Shown one piece after another: positions 1 to 8,000 of a stretch of 64,000 nt of DNA (the stretch's first letter is position 1; the number at the start of each line of letters is the position of its first letter). The position numbers and the translations under genes were made by a program. The notes under the pieces are model-generated. The model was not told the origin of the DNA and searched no databases. It saw only the letters and a list, made by a program, of their open reading frames with translations. The stretch comes from CAYGDP01 sp964348665 (GTDB taxonomy: Bacteria > Verrucomicrobiota > Verrucomicrobiia > Palsa-1439 > CAYGDP01), in assembly GCA_964348665.1 (NCBI GenBank), contig CAYGDP010000015.1:15758-79757 (forward strand). The letters run 5' to 3'.

Positions 1-188
1 AGTCCCACCTGCGGGATCTTGACTGTCACCGCCGATGGCGGCCAAACGATTCAACAAATCGAGCGCTGTCTTACCGATGGGCAAATGTCACCGACGACGA
101 AGGTCACACACGCGCCACCGGCAGCACCTTTATCCCGCTGATGCTATGGCACTACATCCATTTCGAATGGTCTAACCCTCCTGAATGA
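1..188 (+). pseudogene. 3' end of an unrecognised gene, probably frameshifted
   Basis: The first 188 bases look coding but not in a single frame. From base 1 to about 84 the codon pattern favours frame 1. From about 85 to the TGA at 186-188 it favours frame 3, with a hydrophobic and aromatic tail (residues such as FIPLMLWHYIHF). The switch lies at a GGG run near 80-84, so one missing G would join the two halves. The stop overlaps the next ATG as ATGA, a typical translational coupling, which supports the frame-3 end as real. I do not recognise the product. The shift could be an assembly error or a true mutation. Confidence 0.3.
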
Positions 189-1135
189 AGGCAAAGCTCC
201 TCGGTTTGGGGATGGTAGCGGGGTGTTTGCTTGGCGCGCCTGCCATTTCGCAAGAGCCACAGGTCCAGCAGCAACAGCAGCAGCAAAAACCGCAAAAAAG
301 TATCCTCGACGAGCAAGTAGAAGATTTTTTCATGCCGATCGGATCGGAGGAACTTGGCGTGCAACGCATCCTCCGGCGCATCCGGCGACAACCATGGATT
401 TACCTAACCTCCGCCAGCGATTTTGTTTTCACTTCCAACGTCAAATTGGAAGATAAAAACCCCGGCGATGACTTGCTGTTCGTTCAATCGCTGGATGTGA
501 CGGTCGTGCCGCCGACCATCAAAGCCGCGCGGGTCGCCCTGTTTTATCGTCACCAGTTTTTTCGCTACGTGGACCACTACGACCTTAATTTTGACGCCGA
601 CTCGATCGGACTCAACGCTTCCTGGCCACTGGGGAAACACTGGACTGTTTTTGCTGGATATTCTGGGTTATGGCTGCAATCGCACTCCGCCGACCATCGC
701 CCCGGTGACAACGAATTTTACAAGGAGGGCGATCTGCTGGCTGGCGCAAGTTTCATCAAGGCAATCCATCCCCGCATCGCCATTTACACAGGCGGACAAA
801 TCGACTTCCATCACGCCAGTCCGGCCGATTATACCCGTCTCACCGGAACGGTTTTCGGGGGCGCCCGATTTGCCATCATCAACAAGCTTGTCGCTGAACT
901 TTCACATCGGTTTCAATACGAAGACCATTTGCACCGGTTTCAAAATGCGTCGGAGAACATTAGCTCCCGCACGGACTTTCGCAACAACATTTCTGCGTCC
1001 CTGACGTATTACATCCGGGATTGGGCCAATGTCCGCCTCTCCGCTTCGCAGATTTGGAACAACTCGGACGCGGCCAACCACGATTACAACGTCTTCAACG
1101 GCGGCGCTACTCTCACGCTCTCCTACAAATTTTAG
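185..1135 (+). CDS. Outer-membrane beta-barrel protein, exported
   Basis: A 316-residue protein of unknown substrate. Residues 1 to about 22 form a signal peptide: Lys at 2 and 4, then a Leu/Gly/Ala hydrophobic core. A VAGC at 11-14 resembles a lipobox, but the core before it is short and the rest is barrel-like. A glutamine-rich stretch follows at about 26-36. The mature part alternates hydrophobic and polar residues with many aromatic residues, and the protein ends in LTLSYKF. A terminal Phe is the usual signature for insertion of an outer-membrane strand by the BAM machinery. The ATG overlaps the upstream stop by four bases and there is no clear Shine-Dalgarno site, so translation is probably coupled. 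It could be a porin or an outer-membrane component of an exporter. Confidence 0.72.
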   Translation: MKAKLLGLGMVAGCLLGAPAISQEPQVQQQQQQQKPQKSILDEQVEDFFMPIGSEELGVQRILRRIRRQPWIYLTSASDFVFTSNVKLEDKNPGDDLLFVQSLDVTVVPPTIKAARVALFYRHQFFRYVDHYDLNFDADSIGLNASWPLGKHWTVFAGYSGLWLQSHSADHRPGDNEFYKEGDLLAGASFIKAIHPRIAIYTGGQIDFHHASPADYTRLTGTVFGGARFAIINKLVAELSHRFQYEDHLHRFQNASENISSRTDFRNNISASLTYYIRDWANVRLSASQIWNNSDAANHDYNVFNGGATLTLSYKF

Positions 1136-1183
1136 TGGTGCAAACATGCACTCCTCTTGCTACATATTTTTAGGTAACTGCAA

Positions 1184-1927
1184 ATGAGCTTTAAAATAAT
1201 CGGAGCCGACGAACACGTTTATGGCCCCATCCCACTGGAGACTCTGCGCGACTGGGTAGGCGAAAACCGAGTAGACGGCCAAACCTGGGTGTATGACGAC
1301 GCACAAGATACATGGAATCGCGCCGCAACCATCCCCGGGCTTGCCGATGTCTTTCCCAACGCCGCGGCGACGACCTCCGCGGAAAAAGTCGCGCGCAATC
1401 ATCCCAACCTGCAGCCCGCGCATCTCCGACGGTTAAGCGCACTGACCGATATGAACGAGGATCAACTGATCAAGTTCGTTCAGGTCGTCGAGTCGGTTCA
1501 ATACGCAGCCTTTCGGCCCGTGGTCAAAAAAGACGAGTATGGTGACTCGATGTTTCTCATCCTCTCCGGAGAAGTCCGCGTCACCGCAAAATCCGAAGAT
1601 GGCCGCGAAACTACGCTTGCCATCATGGAGTCCGGCAATTTTTTCGGCGAGATCTGCCTCTTTCAACCGGGACCGCGATCGGCGGATGTCACTGCCACGC
1701 GCGATTCGGTGTTGCTCAAAATATCACAGGTCGCTTTTCAAGGAATGATGCTCAAGCACCCGGATGTTGCCGCGCGATTCCTGTTTGCCGTAATTCGGAT
1801 TGTCGAAAGCCGGGTTCAAGCCATCAATAAAAAATATTTAGATTCCATGACATTTGCGCGGTCGTGGGGGCAAATCCCCGGCGACCGCCCCGGCGCCGCT
1901 CCGCCCTCGCGCAACCGTAAGTTCTGA
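1184..1927 (+). CDS. GYF-like domain plus cyclic-nucleotide-binding domain protein
   Basis: A 247-residue cytoplasmic protein. Residues 3-57 match the GYF_2/DUF4339 pattern: YGPIPLETLRDWV, then a Trp-rich strand, a module thought to bind peptides. Residues about 90-205 form a cNMP-binding domain. The phosphate-binding cassette is visible as FGEICLF at 154-160 followed by PRSADV at 164-169, with the Arg that normally contacts the cyclic phosphate. No helix-turn-helix follows the cNMP domain, so it is not a CRP-type DNA-binding regulator. It more likely passes a cAMP or cGMP signal to a protein partner. A class III cyclase lies about 26 kb away, but nothing shows a direct link. It starts 48 bases after the barrel gene and is followed by a gap and a separate promoter. 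Confidence 0.87.
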   Translation: MSFKIIGADEHVYGPIPLETLRDWVGENRVDGQTWVYDDAQDTWNRAATIPGLADVFPNAAATTSAEKVARNHPNLQPAHLRRLSALTDMNEDQLIKFVQVVESVQYAAFRPVVKKDEYGDSMFLILSGEVRVTAKSEDGRETTLAIMESGNFFGEICLFQPGPRSADVTATRDSVLLKISQVAFQGMMLKHPDVAARFLFAVIRIVESRVQAINKKYLDSMTFARSWGQIPGDRPGAAPPSRNRKF

Positions 1928-1937
1928 CCAGTAGAAG

Positions 1938-1959
1938 ATTTTTCGGCGCGGCGAAAAAT
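1938..1959. repeat. Perfect 8-bp inverted repeat upstream of giant gene 1
   Basis: ATTTTTCG and CGAAAAAT are separated by GCGCGG. The repeat lies 11 bases after the cNMP gene and 5 bases before the -35 box of the next gene. It could end transcription of the cNMP gene or serve as an operator. No T run follows it, so I do not call it an intrinsic terminator. Confidence 0.35.
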
Positions 1960-1963
1960 GCGG

Positions 1964-1992
1964 TTGACTTGCCTTCACTGCGCAACTACATT
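1964..1992 (+). promoter_or_regulatory. Sigma70-type promoter of giant gene 1
   Basis: TTGACT at 1964-1969, a 17-base spacer, and TACATT at 1987-1992. The start codon is 57 bases further on, and GAAGGGAG just before it is the ribosome site. The same TTGAC-type box recurs upstream of other exported-protein genes in this window. Confidence 0.5.
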
Positions 1993-2049
1993 CCGTTCGA
2001 TTGAGGGGGCTGGGGAAAGATTGCATCGAACCTGTGAAGGGAGATAGCC

Positions 2050-5000
2050 ATGACTTTGCGCTGTCTGCGGAGAAAACTAAGCCGCTGGTTTCCAGCTCAC
2101 TCAAATCCAATCTCCGTTCCTGCGCCCTCTCGAACGACTCGTGACGCGGGCATACGCCGCCGCGCCCCGCTGCCGTTGCACGTAGAACCGCTGGAGGCGA
2201 GGCTTTCGCCAGTCCTGTCCACGTGGACCGGTGCGGTGAATACCGTTTTTGGCAACGCGGCCAACTGGTCTCCAAACATCGTGCCCGGCTCGGCCGACGA
2301 CGTGGTCATCTCCAACGTCACCAACGACCCCATTCTCGACACGGGGCGCACAATCAAGAGCTTGACTCTCAACAAAGACTCGATCCTCAACCTGGGCAAT
2401 TTCACCCTCACACTCAACTCGACGTTGACGATGACCGCCGCGACGATCACTGCAACCGCGGGAGCACTGACTCTCGGCGGCAACGTTCAGATAAATGCCG
2501 ACCCCGTCACGTCCACCATCAGCGGTTTCCTCAACCTCGGCGGCGTGCAACGCACGTTCACCGTCGCGGATGGCGTTGCGACAGTAGATTTGGATATCTC
2601 GGCCGCGATAGGCGTGGGGGGAATCAGAAAAAGCGGGGCGGGAACGATGCAATTCTCAGGCGCCAGCAACAATAGCTACACGGGTAACACTTTCGTGGAC
2701 GCCGGGACGCTGCTGTTGAACAAAAGTCCCGGCCAGAACGCCATCGCCGGTGGATTCTTCGACATCGGAGACAACAGCGGCGGGAACGATGCCGACGTGG
2801 TGCGCCTCCTTGGCAGCGATCAAATCGCCAGCACGGTGCAAGTAGGAGTTCTTAGTTCGGGATTGTTCGACCTCAATGGATTCAACGAGACGATCAGTTC
2901 ACTCGACGCACGCAGCGGCAGTTCCTTTGGCGCGGACATCATGACCGGCGCAGGAATGTTAACCCTCAACGGCGACGTCCAAATCTCGTGTCTCTTCATC
3001 GACAACATCGGCGTGACCATTGCGGGCAACCTTTCTCTTGGAGGCGGCACGCGCACGTTCACAGTGGAAGACAGCGCCGACGCAGTAGACTTGAACATCA
3101 GTGCCGCCGTTTCCAACGGCGGCTTGACCAAGGATGGCGGCGGTACACTCGTGCTTACCGGCGCAAATCCCTACGCGGGGACAACGACTGTCAACGCGGG
3201 CGAGTTGTTGGTGGACGGCTCGACAATCGCTAGCGCTTTTACGGTAAATAGCGGCGGCAAGCTTGGCGGCGATGGTGGTGCCGTTGGCCCGGTCACGGTC
3301 AATGCCGGCGGCGTCTTCGCGCCGGGCTCCAGCCCTGGCGTGCTCAATAGCAGTAATGCAGTTCTCAATTCGGGCGCTTTTTTCGAGATCGAGATTGGCG
3401 GCTTCGACCTCAATTTCGGCGCGGCGACCAATTTTGCGGTGGGGATCAATCCGTATTCTGTGGCAGTGGGAGATTTCAATAAAGATGGCAAACAGGATTT
3501 GGCGACAGCTAATCTAAGCAGCAACAATGTGTCAATAATGCTGGGCGACGGAACAGGAAGCTTTGGCGCGGCGACCAATTTTGCGGTGGGGATAGATCCG
3601 GAATCGGTCGCCGTGGGGGACTTCAACGGGGATGGCAAGCAAGATTTAGCAGCGGCCAATACGACGAGCAACAACGTATCAATTATTCTGGGAGATGGAA
3701 CAGGAAGCTTTGGCGCGGCGACCAATTTTGCAGTGGGGTCAGTCCCGGAATTCGTGGCGGTGGGAGATTTCAATGGCGATGGCAAACAGGATCTAGCGAC
3801 GGCAAATGCCGGTAGTAACAACGTTTCAATTTTGCTAGGCACGGGCACCGGAAACTTTGGCGGAGCAACCAATTATGCGGTGGGGTCAAATCCAATATCT
3901 GTAGCGATTGGAGACTTCAATGGTGATTTCGAACAGGACGTAGCGGTGGCCAATCGCAATAGCAACAATGTTTCGATTTTGCTTGGCACCGGAACGGGGA
4001 GTTTTAGCGCTGCAGCCAATTTTTCGGTGGGATCAGGACCGTTTTCCGTGGCAAAGGGAGATTTTGATGAGGATGGCAAACAGGATTTGGCGGTTTCCAA
4101 TAGGGACAGTAACAACGTGTCTATTTTGAGGGGCATCGGAACAGGGAGTTTTAATCCTGCAGTCAATTTTTCGGTGGGATCAGGCCCACGGTCTATAGCC
4201 GTGGGAGATTTCAATGGCGATGGCAAACAGGACTTGGTAGCGGCCAATAGTTTCAGCAACAATGTTTCGATTTTGGCGGGAAGCGGAACGGGAAGTTTTG
4301 ATCCGGCTGTGAATGTTGCTTTGGGATCAGGCCCTTATTCCGTGACAATCGGAGATTTTAATCGGGATGGAAAACTGGATTTAGCGACTGCTAATCTTAG
4401 CTCCAATAATGTCTCCGTGCTTCTCAATACCGGCCAGATCGACCTCTTGAACGTCGCGGGCACAGTCAACCTCGGCGGCAGCACGCTCAACGCAACCCTC
4501 ACTTATACGCCGTCCGTCGGCTCTTCGATTCCTATCATCACCAACGACCTGACCGATGCCGTTTCTGGCACGTTTGCCGGCCTGCCGGAAGGCGCAACTC
4601 TATCCATCGGTGGACAACCGTTTTTCATCAGCTACTCCGGTGGCGACGGCAACGACGTCGTGCTATCGCGCAGCGCCGACATTACCGTCAACAGCGAAAC
4701 TGACAGCAACGCTCGCGACAGAGTTCTAGGTTTGCGCGAGGCCATCTTGCTCTCCGAAGGTCTGCTCGCCTTCGCCGCGCTCGATCCCTTCGAACAAGCC
4801 CAAGTCAACGACAATGTCGGCGCCGGCATTGCCGACTCCATACTCTTCAATATCCCCGGCCCCGGCCCGCACGTCATCACGCTCACTGCCTCGCTGCCGA
4901 CCATCACCGATGGCGGCACCATCATTGACGGCTATAGTGAGCCGGATTCAGCAGTGAACACCAATCCCCTTGCTTTCAACGGCATCATCGCCGTCGTGTT

Positions 5001-8000
5001 GGACGGCACGGGGATGGCGCCCGGTGCGGGGATGAGAATCGAAAGCACCAACAATGTAGTGCGCGGCATCAACTTCCAAAACATCTCCGTCCCAGGCGTA
5101 ACCGCCATCCACCTCAGCGGGTCGGGCGCAGACAACAACCGCATCGAGGGCAACCTCATCGGCACCAACGCCACAGGCGCCGCCGCCGCAGGCAATTACT
5201 ACGGCTTCGTGATCAATGCGGGCGCGAACAATAACACCATTGGCGGTCCGGCACTAGCCGACCGCAACGTCATTTCGGGGAATGCGGGCATCGGAATTTG
5301 GATCAGCAATTCGGGAACGACCGCCAACTCGGTGATCAACAACCTCATCGGGCTGAACGCCGCGGGCACGGCGGCGCTCGCCAACGCCGTCAGCGGTATT
5401 CTTATCAATGACGGGTCCAGTAACAACTTCATCGGCGGTACGCTCGCCACCGAGCGCAACGTCATCAGCGGCAACAGTCGTCACGGCATCGAGATAGAGA
5501 ACGCCTCGACCACGCTGGTACTAGGCAACTTCATTGGCACCAACGCCACTGGCATGGGCGATGTCGGCAACGTTTTCGACGGAATTTTCCTCAACAACAG
5601 CGGCAATAATACCATCGGGGGGACGACGACGGCCGAGCGCAACATCATTTCGGGAAATGATGGATTTGGAATTGAGATGACCGGTAGCAACGCCACCGGG
5701 AATCTGATTCAAGGTAACTACATCGGGATCAATTCCAGTGGGAATGCTTCGCTGGCCAACGGGAGCGAAGGAATCGTCATCGCAGGCGGCTCATCTTCCA
5801 ACACCATTGGCGGCACGATCGCCGGAGCGAAAAATATCATCAATGCCGGTGTTGGGGTCGGCCTAGACATCGCCGGCGCCGGTTCCATCAACAACCTGGT
5901 ACAAGGCAACTATATCGGCACTGACGCAACCGGGATGATCGGACTTTCCCCCTCCGGCACAGGAATTTTGATCAACTCGCAAAACAATAACACCATTGGC
6001 GGAACCGCGGCAGGCGCCGGTAATGTCATTTCTGGAAATTCCGAGGGCATCGTCATTCAAGGTGCTGCCACTGGCAATCAGATACAAGGCAATCTCATTG
6101 GCACGAACCCTGCGGGCGCCAGCGCCGTTCCCAACAACGTCGGCATTCGTGTTGATAATGGCGCTACATTCAATCTCATCGGAGGCCCCAGCACGAACGC
6201 AGGAAATACGATATCTGGAAATTCGCTGTATGGCATCCAAATTTCCGGGACTGGCACTTCGTTCAACACAGTGCAACACAACCAGATTGGGCTTAACTCG
6301 GCGGGAACGGCTGCGCTGCAAAACAACAGTGGGATTCGCATCGACGGAGGGGCTACGGACAACCTGATCGGTGGCACGGGTGCAATGGAGGGCAATACGA
6401 TTTCAGGCAACTTTAACAATGGTATCACCATGAGCGACGGTGGTACTTCCGGCAATCTCGTGCAAGGGAATGCCATTGGCACCGACCCGACTGGCATGAT
6501 CGGAATCGGCAACGGCAATGTGGGAGTGGACATCGTTTCGGGTGCCTATTCTAACACGGTGGGCGGCGGTGTCACGGGAGCAGGAAATCTGCTCTCCGAC
6601 AACCAAGTCGGGGTGCGGGTACAAGGCGCGGGCACGAGTTTCAACGTCATTCAAGGCAATCTGATTGGCACAGATATCACAGGCACAGGGACGTTCGCCA
6701 GCAACAGCGGAGTCTATCTCCAAAGCGGCGCCAGAGATAATACCATCGGCGGCACAACCGCGGCGGAGAGAAACATCATTTCCGGCAACTCGTACGCGGG
6801 AATTTATTCGACGGACCTGGGTACGACCGGAAACTTGATTCAGGGGAATTACATCGGAACCGATCCAACTGGCACGATCGCTGTCCCGAACAACTTCGGC
6901 ATTTCGTTCCAATCCGATGTCAGTGATAACATTATCGGTGGCATCGCTGCTGGCGCCGGCAATCTAATTTCGGGAAACACATCCCGCGGCATCAACTTTG
7001 AGTTTGGTGTCCGAAACAATAACGTTCTTGGCAATTCCATTGGAACCGATGTAACAGGAACACTCGACCTCGGCAATGGCACCGACGGTGTCTACGTGCG
7101 CCAGTCGTCGAACAACGTCTTCGGAGGGATCACTTCGTCCGCGAAAAATATCATCAGCGGCAATGACAGCAATGGTATTCATATCCTAGATTCCTCGACC
7201 GGGAATCTCGTGCAAGGCAACTTCATCGGCACCGACATCACCGGTACGGCCGACCTCGGAAATGGGGGTGCCTGCTGCGGTGGAATTTGGGCTGCCTTCA
7301 ATCAAGGAGTTCTTATCGAGGGCGCCACGAACAACACCATCGGCGGCGCCACGGCGGCTGCTGGAAATGTCATTTCAGGGAATTCTTCCCAAGTAAAACT
7401 TTTGATGGGAGCCGACTCCAACGTCGTTCTACACAATTATTTAGGACCCGATGTCACCGGATCATCCGCAGTCCCCGGTGGCGCAGGAGTTATCATCGCC
7501 GGTTCCGCGAATAATTCGATCGGCGCCGCTGGCATGGGCAACGTCATCTCCGGTGCCAGCTTCGACTATGGCGTCATCCTTTACGGTGTTGATACAATCG
7601 GAAACGTTGTGCAGGGCAATCTTATCGGAGTCGCCTCCGATGGCGTCAGCCCTCTCGGTAACGGTTCGAGGGGGGTGGACATTGACTCGGTCGTTAGCAA
7701 CAACACCATCGGCGGAACCGCCGCTGGAGAAGGCAATGTGATCGCATTCAACGACGGCAGTGGAGTGGCAATCAACGCCAGCGACAACGGTAATTCGATT
7801 CTTGGTAATTCCATCCACTCCAATACCGGTCTCGGCATCGCGTTCTGGGGCTTCGGTCCCACTCCCAACGACGCAGGTGACTCCGATACCGGTCCAAACA
7901 GCTATCAAAACTTTCCTGATCTGGTGTCTGCCCTGATCGGCGTTGGTAACATCAATATTCAAGGCACGCTCAACAGCCTTCCGAACGCCACTTATCGCAT

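Noticed and set aside
3415..4440. Regularly spaced repeats, considered as a CRISPR array
   Set aside because: The 147-base units are entirely coding and keep frame. There are no short identical repeats with unique spacers.
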